A stretch of DNA of 39,931 nt from an uncultured Saprospiraceae bacterium (lineage in GTDB: Bacteria; Bacteroidota; Bacteroidia; Chitinophagales; Saprospiraceae). This document shows positions 25,877-34,263 of this stretch, piece by piece. The stretch covers positions 1 to 39,931 of the forward strand of contig CALGLS010000144.1 of assembly GCA_937959375.1 (NCBI GenBank). The letters run 5' to 3'. The stretch's first letter is position 1; every line of letters starts with the position of its first letter. The notes under the pieces are model-generated. The model was given only the letters and a program-made list of their open reading frames with translations. It was not told the DNA's origin and did not search any database. A program made the position numbers and the translations under genes.

Positions 25877-26533
25877 ATGTGCAAACGTTATTCATTCACT
25901 ACATCAAAAGAAACAATCGAAAGTCAACTCGGGTTCGAAGTTGTTGGTAATATAAGGACCAGTTTTAATATTGCTCCAATGCAATATAGCTATGTCATAA
26001 CAAACACTGAAAAGCAAAAGCTACAATATATGACTTGGGGACTGATTCCACATTGGTCAAATGATGGCGTAAATAATGGTAAGTTGATTAACGCTCGTAA
26101 AGAAGGTATTTCAGCGAGTACATCATTTAGAATACCAATTCGACGTCGCAGATGTCTAGTTTTGGCAGATAGTTATTATCAATGGCAAAAAGATGGACTA
26201 AATGAGATTCCTTACAGAATTGTTCAAGATGGAGGAAATATCATGATGATGGCTGGTATTTGGGATATTTGGGAGGAAGGAGCAAAAGAAATTAAGAGCT
26301 TTTCGATCATTACGATTCCATCCCCACCAGAGCTCAATGACATAGGTGATCGTTGCCCTTTAGTTTTGGAGACAGCTGAGTTGCAGGAGCAATGGTTAAA
26401 TGACCTAAATCTCGATCAAATTATAAAAGTGATGGGAACAAGGCCAACTAAACTAAAGCACTACCCGATATCTAAAAAAGTAAATTCTATAAAATTTAAC
26501 TCAATTGAACTCCATGAGGAGCTAGCATCCTAA
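25877..26533 (+). CDS. SRAP-family protein (YedK/HMCES-like) with altered active site
   Basis: Family members crosslink through Cys2 to abasic sites in single-stranded DNA and so shield them. Here 218 residues with the family layout: Cys2 (MCKRYSF, although MCGR is usual), FNIAPMQ (30-36), TWGLIPHW (53-60), INARKEG (71-77, the conserved Asn at 72), and CLVLADSYYQWQ (93-104). Compared with E. coli YedK, the active-site Glu of the FYEW/WFEW motif is Gln102, and the His of the HDRxP motif is Gly157 (IGDRCPLVL). Cys2 and Asn remain, so DNA crosslinking may persist while ring-opening or release is changed; this is inference. First gene of an operon with dtd 18 bp downstream. It starts at the edge of the putative origin. 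Confidence 0.88.
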   Translation: MCKRYSFTTSKETIESQLGFEVVGNIRTSFNIAPMQYSYVITNTEKQKLQYMTWGLIPHWSNDGVNNGKLINARKEGISASTSFRIPIRRRRCLVLADSYYQWQKDGLNEIPYRIVQDGGNIMMMAGIWDIWEEGAKEIKSFSIITIPSPPELNDIGDRCPLVLETAELQEQWLNDLNLDQIIKVMGTRPTKLKHYPISKKVNSIKFNSIELHEELAS

Positions 26534-26551
26534 AAAGTATCTATATATTAT

Positions 26552-27004
26552 ATGAGAGTTGTTATTCAAAGAGCGAAAGAGGCTTCAGTTACGATTGAAG
26601 GGAAAGTAAAATCATCTATTGGCCAAGGTCTACTCATATTGTTGGGCATAGAACCAACTGACACTGTTGAAGAAATCAAATGGCTATCTAATAAAATAAC
26701 CAACCTTCGCATCTTCGATGATGAAAATAGAGTGATGAACCTATCAGTAGGTGCCATTAATGGAGGCATCATCGTTGTGAGCCAGTTTACTTTAATGGCC
26801 AGTACCAAAAAAGGAAATCGCCCATCTTACATACGAGCAGCAAAACCTGATATTGCTATACCTTTATATGAAGCCTTTGTCAAGGAATTGCATCAGACCA
26901 GTCAAATTGAAATTGGAACGGGAGAATTCGGAGCAGACATGAAAGTTGCTTTAATCAATGATGGTCCAGTTACCATAATAATAGATACCAAAAATAAAGA
27001 GTAA
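26552..27004 (+). CDS. dtd: D-aminoacyl-tRNA deacylase
   Basis: Removes D-amino acids (and glycine from tRNA-Ala) mischarged onto tRNA. 150 residues, the family's standard size. Active-site motifs are intact: VVSQFTLMASTKKGNRPSY (about residues 75-93) and NDGPVTIIID (about 137-146), which includes the cross-subunit Gly-cisPro of the dimer. N-terminal MRVVIQRAKEASVTIEGK is typical. It lies 18 bp after the SRAP gene and 2 bp before the MazG-like gene, so translation is probably coupled. Confidence 0.97.
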   Translation: MRVVIQRAKEASVTIEGKVKSSIGQGLLILLGIEPTDTVEEIKWLSNKITNLRIFDDENRVMNLSVGAINGGIIVVSQFTLMASTKKGNRPSYIRAAKPDIAIPLYEAFVKELHQTSQIEIGTGEFGADMKVALINDGPVTIIIDTKNKE

Positions 27005-27006
27005 GC

Positions 27007-27345
27007 ATGACGATAAAAGAAGCACAAGAAACAGTTGATAAATGGATCAACTCAGTTGGTATCCGCTATTACAATGAATTGACCAATACGGCAATACTAA
27101 CAGAAGAAGTTGGAGAAGTAGCTAGCTTAATGGCAAGATTATATGGTGAACAATCGTTTAAAACCAAAGAAAAAGAATCATCGGCCAGAGAAGATCTAGG
27201 TGATGAAATGGCAGATGTACTTTTTGTATTAATTTGTCTGGCGAACCAAACCGGTGTTGATCTATCTGAAGCACTGATAAAAAACTTAGCAAAAAAGACC
27301 AAACGAGATACAGATCGTCACGCTAATAACAAAAAACTAAAATAG
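27007..27345 (+). CDS. MazG-like nucleotide pyrophosphohydrolase
   Basis: A 112-residue all-alpha NTP-PPase domain. The metal-binding pattern is visible: LTEEVGEVASL near residues 30-40 (ExxE) and EDLGDEMADVLFVLICLANQTG near 60-81 (ExxD). Such single-domain proteins hydrolyse (often non-canonical) NTPs to NMP and pyrophosphate as house-cleaning enzymes. It sits 2 bp after dtd and 1 bp before the amidase gene. Close packing with dtd and the SRAP gene points to a quality-control theme for nucleotides, tRNA charging and DNA lesions (inference). Confidence 0.9.
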   Translation: MTIKEAQETVDKWINSVGIRYYNELTNTAILTEEVGEVASLMARLYGEQSFKTKEKESSAREDLGDEMADVLFVLICLANQTGVDLSEALIKNLAKKTKRDTDRHANNKKLK

Positions 27346-27346
27346 A

Positions 27347-28960
27347 ATGAAAATTAAGTTGCCCCTCCTACTAGCTTTTTTGCTTTGTAATTTATCTATT
27401 TGCTTAGCGCAAAAAACAATACCTAATCGAACTGTTATTGAAGTAAATGAATTTTCTACAATAGAAAATAACAGAGCAAAGTCTGCCCAATTTATAGAAC
27501 AAAGCATTCCAATTATAGCAGACCCATTTTTAGCTTTTTCTATTGTTTGGGAAGCAGATAATTGGACGGAAGAAACAGATCACATGCAATATCGTTTCTA
27601 CAAAAATCTAAATGAAAAAGGAGATTGGAAAGAAGCGAAAATAGATGGACATGCAGATAAAAAAAATAATAAACAAATTAGTCAACTTATATTTGAAGAT
27701 AGAGACCAACGTTTTTTTGATATCAGAATAATTTTAAAAACGGGATCAAACACAAGCGTTCAAAATACAAAACTCCATTTTTTTAATCCCGGAATTACAG
27801 TACAAAGAACGGATAACTCAAATCAAGTTGAAACCAGAACTACAACGACTTGCCCTTGTCCACAACCAGATTTTGAAGATCGACTAGATTGGTGTCCAAC
27901 CGGTAACTGCCCAGAAGATACAACTCCAGCAGCAACTACCGTTACACATTTAATTGTACACCACTCTGCTGGTACCAATGCTAGTTCCGACTGGGCGGGA
28001 GTCGTTCGAAGTATTTGGGATTACCACGTAAATGTAAATGGTTGGGATGATATTGGATACAATTGGTTAGTTGATCCAAACGGGGTGCTATACGAAGGAA
28101 GGGGAGACGACGTACGAGGAGCCCACTTCTGTGGAACCAATACAGGAACGATGGGCGTTTGTGTTTTAGGAGATTTCACAAATACAACTCCAACCGACGA
28201 TGCAAAGTCCATATTAAAAAACCTGCTGGCATGGAAAACTTGCGATATAGATGTAGATCCCTTGGGAAGTAGTTTTCATACTGCATCAAGTCTGACGTTG
28301 AATCACATTTCGGGACATCAAGATGGTTGTAGTACAGAATGCCCTGGCGATCTATTTTATCCAGAATTAGGTGAAATTAGAACGGAAGTCAATGACTACA
28401 TTCAAAATAATTGCGCAGCAAATTTAGCACCTCCTACCAATCTGGAAGGTACAGTTATTAGTTCCACAAGTATCCAACTTGATTGGCAAGATAATGCATC
28501 CAATGAAACCAATTTCGTCATAGAACGATCAACAAACAACAACTCAGATTATCAAGAAGTAGGAACAACACTCGCAAATATTTCTACTTACGAGGACACT
28601 AATCTAATGCCCAACACTGCTTACTTCTACAAAGTTAAAGCAACAAATACACAAGAGGTATCTGCTTACAGTAATGAAATTGGAATAGCAACAGTCGTGA
28701 CAAATATCAATGACTTATCAAATGAATTAGGCATTCAAATATTTCCAAACCCAGTTCAAGACATTTTGAATATAAAGCTAGATGCAACTAGTGATGAATT
28801 ACTAAATTATCAATTGACAGATTATACCGGCAAACTAATAAAGAAAGGAATTTTCGATTTTTCTACTTCCGTAAAAATGGGTCATTTACCAAAAGGTTTA
28901 TATCTCTTAACGATAGAAAAAGCAACAAAAAGAGCAGTATTTAAAGTTGAGAGATTTTAG
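27347..28960 (+). CDS. Secreted PGRP-type N-acetylmuramoyl-L-alanine amidase with FN3 and T9SS sorting domain
   Basis: A 537-residue exported cell-wall amidase. Order: signal peptide (1-21, ending CLAQ); a beta-rich N-terminal region; the Amidase_2/PGRP domain (about 195-345); a fibronectin type III domain (about 362-450, PTNLEGTVISSTSIQLDW...); and a C-terminal sorting domain (about 465-537) with IFPNPVQDILNIKL and KGLYLLTI, typical of type IX secretion cargo. The zinc-amidase residues are visible in LIVHHSAG (about 203-210), DIGYNWLVDPNG (about 236-247) and HISGHQDGCSTECPGD (about 319-334). It should cut the Mur-Ala bond in peptidoglycan outside the cell, perhaps of other bacteria. It begins 1 bp after the MazG-like gene. 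Confidence 0.93.
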   Translation: MKIKLPLLLAFLLCNLSICLAQKTIPNRTVIEVNEFSTIENNRAKSAQFIEQSIPIIADPFLAFSIVWEADNWTEETDHMQYRFYKNLNEKGDWKEAKIDGHADKKNNKQISQLIFEDRDQRFFDIRIILKTGSNTSVQNTKLHFFNPGITVQRTDNSNQVETRTTTTCPCPQPDFEDRLDWCPTGNCPEDTTPAATTVTHLIVHHSAGTNASSDWAGVVRSIWDYHVNVNGWDDIGYNWLVDPNGVLYEGRGDDVRGAHFCGTNTGTMGVCVLGDFTNTTPTDDAKSILKNLLAWKTCDIDVDPLGSSFHTASSLTLNHISGHQDGCSTECPGDLFYPELGEIRTEVNDYIQNNCAANLAPPTNLEGTVISSTSIQLDWQDNASNETNFVIERSTNNNSDYQEVGTTLANISTYEDTNLMPNTAYFYKVKATNTQEVSAYSNEIGIATVVTNINDLSNELGIQIFPNPVQDILNIKLDATSDELLNYQLTDYTGKLIKKGIFDFSTSVKMGHLPKGLYLLTIEKATKRAVFKVERF

Positions 28961-29109
28961 TTGATGAGCTTAATGATAGAGAAGTAATTTTTTAAAAGCT
29001 ATACTTTTTCTTTCAGCGAATTAAATAATTTCAGTAATCAAAAATACTGATAATCCTATCAAGAAAAAAGCGTTTATTTGAGAACGCAAACCAAAACGAC
29101 AGAAGAGAA

Positions 29110-29173
29110 ATTCCCATTCCCATTCCCACTCTAATTCTATTTCTATTTCCCATTCATTCCTCCTCCTCCTTAC
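29110..29173. repeat. Pyrimidine-rich simple repeat at the 3' end of the PrsW-like gene
   Basis: About three ATTCCC hexamers, then T/C-rich ATTCTATTTCTATTTCCCATTCATTCC and CCT triplets. It spans the stop codon of the minus-strand gene at 29154 and encodes its Glu-rich tail. Confidence 0.7.
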
Positions 29174-29954
29174 TAGCCCGCATCTCCTTAAAAATCTCAT
29201 CAATCATATCCTGACCAGTAGCTTCCTCATTAGCATGCTGTGCTTCTGCGGCCAAAGCCAGCGCCGCCGCCGCCTTCTCCTCCGAAATACGAGTAGAAGT
29301 CTGAATATGTTTTAGCGAAAGTTTGTAAGCAAAATAAAGAGAGGCAATTAATACCAGCGAAGCAAACGACATCAGCCATTCATAATAAGGTTGTAGAATA
29401 AAGAAATCATACAAACCATGTACAAAAGCAGGAATCAATAATCCCATTAAGAGGTATTGTACTTTTTTAGTTTTACTCATTTTGGCAAGACCAACATAGT
29501 AACCCATAATCACAGCAAAAGCAGCATGCGCGGGCACCGCAGTCAAACCTCTCAAGGCAATGGTTTGAATTCCAAAACGATCGGCATAAAGTAGATTCTC
29601 CACGGTAGCAAAACCCATAGCGATAAATACAGCATAAACGATTCCGTCTAAAGGTTCATTAAATTCTTTACGAAAGTAAGGAAAGGCCAAACATAAAAAT
29701 TTGAAAGCCTCTTCTATTAATCCTACAAAGACTACAGAGAAAACAAATATTTTGATAAAATTTGTAGAGTCTTCCCAACCTAGTGTAGAGGCAAAAGCTT
29801 CCACCTTCATGGTCGGGTAAGTGATAAGTGCACCTAACACAAATGCAGCGAGCATCATCAACTTTGGTTCCTTATCATAACGGTCTGCTCTGAAGATCAA
29901 ATAGCAGATCAACAGTCCCGGAACAATAGCTAGAATAAGTAAAAATGGATTCAT
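29154..29954 (-). CDS. PrsW-family intramembrane metalloprotease
   Basis: A 266-residue membrane protein of the CPBP/PrsW type with about seven helices. Motifs: GLIEEAFKFL (EExxK, about residues 76-85); an AHAAFAVIMGYYVG helix (about 143-156); and FVHGLYDFFI (about 177-186). Such glutamic/metal-dependent proteases cut membrane proteins; B. subtilis PrsW starts degradation of the anti-sigma RsiW. No sigma/anti-sigma pair is adjacent, so the target is unknown. The C-terminus is a soluble Ala/Glu-rich helix ending in a Glu tail encoded by the pyrimidine-rich repeat at 29110-29173. Confidence 0.87.
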   Translation of the reverse strand: MNPFLLILAIVPGLLICYLIFRADRYDKEPKLMMLAAFVLGALITYPTMKVEAFASTLGWEDSTNFIKIFVFSVVFVGLIEEAFKFLCLAFPYFRKEFNEPLDGIVYAVFIAMGFATVENLLYADRFGIQTIALRGLTAVPAHAAFAVIMGYYVGLAKMSKTKKVQYLLMGLLIPAFVHGLYDFFILQPYYEWLMSFASLVLIASLYFAYKLSLKHIQTSTRISEEKAAAALALAAEAQHANEEATGQDMIDEIFKEMRASKEEEE

Positions 29955-30084
29955 TTGTGGTTTATAATCTCAGGAAAGCTTGTGATTTTGTGTTTTGTTG
30001 GAGTAAATGTACAAATTTTGTGTAGAACAATAGGAATTGATGGATCTTCTCATTTTGAAATCATTTTTGGTCTCTTCAACAACT

Positions 30085-31218
30085 TCATTCTTTTGAGCAC
30101 AAATCTGTAAATGTCTGATCATATAATAAGGCCTGTGTTTCCCAATCGTATTTAGCAACATGAGTTTGCAAATAATTAGAACTGCGAACCTGATTAATTT
30201 TTAAAACCGCTGATTTAAGTCGACTATAAAACTCAGTATCTGTTTCATAAAAATACGTATCATGTAACTCACTAGGAATATGCTCTGGATAAGCTAACCG
30301 ATTAGGTAACAAAAGGGAACAACCACAATAGATAGCTTCAACAACAGAACCACCAAAAAAATCTTGAATTCCTGTTACTGGCAACAAGTCTGCTTGATAT
30401 AATAGCTCTTGATATTTATTCTTACTTTCAGTAAAACCAAAATGAATAATCTCTTCTCTCAATTTTTCTTTCGCTTTCGCAAAAACTGCTGGTGCCTTAT
30501 GAAAAGATTCACCCAGTACAATTAATTTGAAAGCAACACTCTCCTCTTTTAATCGAAACAAAGATTCAAAAAATAAATCAGGTTGCTTATCATATTCCCA
30601 ACGGTGATTCCACAAAATTGTAACAGCATTGTTGTCAGTATCTATATTAAGTTTTTCCAGATACTCGGTTTGGGTAATTATTTTTTTAAGATCCATACCT
30701 AAGTACAAGACCTGACTTTTATTTTTGATTAATTCAATATTTTCAGACTCATGGAAATCTGGAAACTGATTCAAAAAATTGGGTAAACTATTTACAAAAG
30801 AATCTAAATGATATTGGGAATTAAAAAAAATACGATCCGCAGCAAGAGCAGAAGTATAGTTGATAAATGCGTAATGATTATCTCTTTTTAATTTTACATC
30901 AGGATCAGAAGTTGACCAAGGATAAGTCAATTGATTTTCATGAAAATAAATACCAACAGGAACTCCACTTGTTTTGTTTTTGGTCAAAGCCAAAAAAACA
31001 GATAGATCTAACATATCCGTTGCCAAAATAAAGTCAGCATTAAATGCACTTTGATTATATTGCTTAGCAAGCGAAACAGCTCCACCATGCATACGCCATT
31101 TCCAATGCCTACCCGGCAAAGAAAAGATATCCACATCATGTTGGGAACTCTGTTGATAACCCTCTGCCCAGCGCTGATGACTGCCCGTAAAGAAAGGTTC
31201 TAGTAAGGCGATTTTCAT
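30085..31218 (-). CDS. tRNA-queuosine mannosyltransferase-like glycosyltransferase (DUF3524/GTDC1 family)
   Basis: A 377-residue GT-B-type glycosyltransferase. The N-terminus MKIALLEPFFTGSHQRWAEG and the following LPGRHWKWRMHGGA (about residues 35-48) are the hallmark of the DUF3524 domain, now linked to animal GTDC1/QTMAN, which mannosylates queuosine in tRNA-Asp. The C-terminal half has the donor-binding fold: LWNHRWEYDKQPDLFF (about 202-217) and GGSVVEAIYCG (about 288-298). I infer a sugar transfer to queuosine or a related base in tRNA, but the bacterial substrate is not established in the sequence. No queuosine genes are nearby. It is a single minus-strand gene, divergent from the permease gene. 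Confidence 0.82.
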   Translation of the reverse strand: MKIALLEPFFTGSHQRWAEGYQQSSQHDVDIFSLPGRHWKWRMHGGAVSLAKQYNQSAFNADFILATDMLDLSVFLALTKNKTSGVPVGIYFHENQLTYPWSTSDPDVKLKRDNHYAFINYTSALAADRIFFNSQYHLDSFVNSLPNFLNQFPDFHESENIELIKNKSQVLYLGMDLKKIITQTEYLEKLNIDTDNNAVTILWNHRWEYDKQPDLFFESLFRLKEESVAFKLIVLGESFHKAPAVFAKAKEKLREEIIHFGFTESKNKYQELLYQADLLPVTGIQDFFGGSVVEAIYCGCSLLLPNRLAYPEHIPSELHDTYFYETDTEFYSRLKSAVLKINQVRSSNYLQTHVAKYDWETQALLYDQTFTDLCSKE

Positions 31219-31335
31219 TTATTGAAATTAGTTCTTTTTTCTAAGTTATTTGAATATTCAAAATGAAAAGTATTTTGTCCAACTTAAGAGTGAAAAAAAA
31301 TCAATTAATTTTTCTAAATCACGCTATCGGAATTC

Positions 31336-31371
31336 ACGTTAGAGGAAAACTTTAGACTTCGGACTTCAGAC
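31336..31371. repeat. Partial copy of the 7-bp-period palindromic repeat
   Basis: ACGTTAGAGG followed by GACTTCGGACTTCAGAC matches the reverse complement of the left half of the 25138-25255 element (shared exact 10-mer ACGTTAGAGG). It lies between the divergent genes at 31218 and 31415. Confidence 0.6.
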
Positions 31372-31414
31372 ATTTTATACTCAAATTTTAATTTTCATTA
31401 CTTACCTTTACAAA

Positions 31415-32650
31415 ATGACATCCAACATCAATAAGAATAAAAAAGATTCACCCAACCAAAGAGCTTGGCGTCGCTTGTGGAAAAACAAGCCTGCTATATT
31501 TGGTATGGTAGTTATTGGATGTGCCGTTTTGATGGCAATTTTGGGTTACCTTATCTCACCAGATCAAACACCTGATGTAAACGAACAAATTCCTGAAGTA
31601 TCTTTGAAGTCGCCTGGCTTCGAAGTTCAAATACTTGCCATTCATAAAAATAGGAAAATAGAAAAAAGCAATTTCTTTAAAACCATGCTTTTTGGTAAGG
31701 CCAATCCGCACAAATTACTGCCCATCAATAACTATAAATTTGAAGGAGCAAAAATAATAGTTGAACGCTACGAAGGCGATAATTTAGAAACGGGTCAACG
31801 AATCAAAGGAAAAGAAATTACTTATGATCTGGCAGATGTTTATTACCCATTGTCGTTCAAAAATAAAAAGCAAGAAGTAGTAACAGGTCAACTAAACTTT
31901 AACGACATAAACGAAGAAAAAAAAGAAATAGCAATAACTGATTTACAAGCACAAATAAAAAAAGAAAATATCTACTCAAAAACTTTTGTATTAGGAACAG
32001 ATAAATATGGACGCTCTATGTTAAGTCGACTCATTCTTGGAGTTAGAATTTCATTATTAGTAGGACTTATTGCCGTGTTTATTTCATTGACCATTGGTAT
32101 TACTCTAGGATCTATTGCTGGTTACTTCGGTGGTCGAGTTGATGATCTAGTGATGTTGATTATAAATACAGTTTGGTCCATCCCAACCTTATTACTAGTT
32201 TTCGCAATTGTATTAGCCTTAGGTCGAGGAATCGGAATCATATTTTTGGCCGTAGGGTTGACGATGTGGGTAGATGTAGCACGTATTGTTCGTGGGCAAG
32301 TGATTTCATTCAAAGAAATACAATTTGTAGAAGCGGCGCAAAGTATGGGATTTAAATCAGGTAGAATCATATTTCGACACATTTTGCCCAATGTATTAGG
32401 TCCGGTAATGGTCATAGCGGCAACTACTTTCGCAACAGCTATACTAATTGAAGCAGGATTAAGCTATCTTGGCTTTGGAATTCAACCACCAACACCATCA
32501 TGGGGGACCATGTTAAATGAAAATTATGGTTACGCCATCAGTGGAAAACCTTTTCTTGCATTAATCCCTGCTTTCGCAATTATGCTAATGGTTTTAGCTT
32601 TTAATCTGGTTGGGAACGGTTTTCGCGATGCATTAGATGTGAATAATTAA
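31415..32650 (+). CDS. DppC/OppC-type ABC transporter permease with large insertion
   Basis: Inner-membrane permease of the peptide/nickel ABC family, 411 residues against the usual ~300. An N-terminal OppC_N-like segment (RAWRRLWKNKPAIFGMVVIG) and the first helix (about 30-48) are followed by a polar insertion of about 140 residues (about 50-190) before FVLGTDKYGRSMLSRLILGVR, the typical start of the core. The EAA loop VEAAQSMGFKSGRIIFRHILPN (about 308-329) that contacts the ATPase is well conserved. The insertion lies on the periplasmic side if topology is normal. No partner permease, ATPase or binding protein is adjacent, so it is an orphan subunit here. Confidence 0.92.
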   Translation: MTSNINKNKKDSPNQRAWRRLWKNKPAIFGMVVIGCAVLMAILGYLISPDQTPDVNEQIPEVSLKSPGFEVQILAIHKNRKIEKSNFFKTMLFGKANPHKLLPINNYKFEGAKIIVERYEGDNLETGQRIKGKEITYDLADVYYPLSFKNKKQEVVTGQLNFNDINEEKKEIAITDLQAQIKKENIYSKTFVLGTDKYGRSMLSRLILGVRISLLVGLIAVFISLTIGITLGSIAGYFGGRVDDLVMLIINTVWSIPTLLLVFAIVLALGRGIGIIFLAVGLTMWVDVARIVRGQVISFKEIQFVEAAQSMGFKSGRIIFRHILPNVLGPVMVIAATTFATAILIEAGLSYLGFGIQPPTPSWGTMLNENYGYAISGKPFLALIPAFAIMLMVLAFNLVGNGFRDALDVNN

Positions 32651-32656
32651 ATTGTA

Positions 32657-32720
32657 TAGTCCGAAGACGGAAGTTTCTCGTCTGATGCGAATATACGATT
32701 GAAGGAAACTTCCGTCTCCA
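32657..32720. repeat. Diverged copy of the palindromic repeat, with 12-bp stem
   Basis: GACGGAAGTTTC and GAAACTTCCGTC form a perfect 12-bp stem around about 29 bp that include AATATACGATTG, similar to the centre of the 25138-25255 element. It lies just after the permease stop and may also act as its transcription end. Confidence 0.6.
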
Positions 32721-32750
32721 ACAAAATTTCCTAAAAACGATAAACAAGAA

Positions 32751-33998
32751 ATGTCTGAATTTTCAAAAATAAAAAAGGATCTCTCAAAGCTCGAAACCAT
32801 GGAGCGGGCACTGCATCTCAAACAACTGCAGATCAATCGTCTATTGACGATCACCCAAGCTATCAATAATAATGTAAAAGCTTCGGGATTGTATGAGATG
32901 TACAATTCTTTTTTAAGTTGGGAAATGGGCGTAAAGAAAATGGCGCTCTATGTGATTGAAGAAGACAAATGGAGTTGTATCTCATCCATAGGTATTGAAG
33001 ATGAATTGGTGCAAATGGATATCAGTGATGTTTTGCCAAAATACCAACGTCTTGGAAATCTGGAAGATGATATAGATCATCCTTTGATCAAGCAATTTGA
33101 TATTGTTATTCCTGTTTTGCACAAAGACAATGCAATTGCTTACACTTTTATCGGTGGCTTCGATAAAGATGATGACATGTATAATAAGGTACAGTTTATC
33201 ACAACGATTACGAATATCATTGCAGTAGCAATCGAAAACAAACGTCTGTTCAAACAACAACTAGAACAAGAAAGACTTCGTCGTGAAATGGAATTGGCAA
33301 GTGATATGCAACATCTTTTGATTCCTTCAACCTTTCCAGTAAGTGACGTTTTTGAATTGGGTTCAATCTACAAACCACATCTTGGAGTGGGAGGAGATTA
33401 TTTTGACTTTATAGAATTCGATGATAATAAATTTGCATTCTGTATTGCAGATATTTCTGGAAAAGGAATTGCCGCAGCATTGTTGATGGCGAACTTTCAG
33501 GCAAACTTTCAAAGTCTTATTCACAAACGTTCTGAATTAGATACTTTTGTAAGAGAACTCAATCAATCACTTTTCAGAATTACAAAAGGCGAAAAGTTTC
33601 TTACCTTTTTTATTGCCGAATTTGATAAGACAAATTATACACTCAAATATGTCAACTCTGGTCATAACCAACCATTAATGTCAATGGGAGGTAAAGTGTA
33701 TCACCTAGATAAAGGGTCTACCATCTTAGGATCATTTATGGAATTACCTGAGGTTGAAATTGGTGAAATCAAAATCGATCAAGAAGCAATCATTGTTACA
33801 TTTACGGATGGTCTCACAGATGTTCAGAATGATGCAGGTGATTTCTTTGATGAAGATATGTTGAAAGAATTTACCTTAGAACATGAACATGACTCTGCAA
33901 CGATCTTTAACCAAAAGTTGATGGAGAAAATAGAAATCTTCAAAGGCGATTTAAACTATCCAGACGATATTGCTGTTCTAACTTGTAAGTTATTTTAG
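32751..33998 (+). CDS. GAF/SpoIIE-type PP2C serine phosphatase
   Basis: A 415-residue soluble signalling phosphatase. The N-terminus begins with a helical segment; residues ~25-165 look like a GAF-type sensor domain; residues ~176-415 are the SpoIIE/RsbU-type PP2C domain. Metal-site motifs are present: GVGGDYFDF (about 212-220), FCIADISGKGIAAALLMANFQ (about 231-251), FTDGLTDVQ (about 347-355) and PDDIAVLTCKL at the C-terminus. In partner switching such enzymes dephosphorylate a STAS-domain antagonist, opposing RsbW-like kinases, one of which lies at 14.6 kb. No STAS gene is in the window. It follows the permease gene with 100 bp between, which contain a palindromic repeat. Confidence 0.92.
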   Translation: MSEFSKIKKDLSKLETMERALHLKQLQINRLLTITQAINNNVKASGLYEMYNSFLSWEMGVKKMALYVIEEDKWSCISSIGIEDELVQMDISDVLPKYQRLGNLEDDIDHPLIKQFDIVIPVLHKDNAIAYTFIGGFDKDDDMYNKVQFITTITNIIAVAIENKRLFKQQLEQERLRREMELASDMQHLLIPSTFPVSDVFELGSIYKPHLGVGGDYFDFIEFDDNKFAFCIADISGKGIAAALLMANFQANFQSLIHKRSELDTFVRELNQSLFRITKGEKFLTFFIAEFDKTNYTLKYVNSGHNQPLMSMGGKVYHLDKGSTILGSFMELPEVEIGEIKIDQEAIIVTFTDGLTDVQNDAGDFFDEDMLKEFTLEHEHDSATIFNQKLMEKIEIFKGDLNYPDDIAVLTCKLF

Positions 33999-34263
33999 TG
34001 ATTCGATCAACGTTTACTAGAACCCATCTTAAGAAGTGTTCAAAAGCTAAGGTTTCTCTTTAGGAGTAAGCGTATGTGAATACTAATGAACTGCTTCACT
34101 AAAATAATCCATCAAAAACATCAGTTCATAATGAGAAAGCCTCCATTGGTCTAATTCATTTGTGAAAACAAAGATAAAATATGAATTTAGAGGAATGGAA
34201 ACAATACAATATAAAAGCGAATACGAAGTCGTTGTACTTCAACAAAAGAACCACACACGTCGG

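Noticed and set aside
34168..34175. Minus-strand TATCTTTG promoter
   Set aside because: It would drive antisense RNA into the phosphatase gene with no ORF or structure to support it; a chance match is likely.
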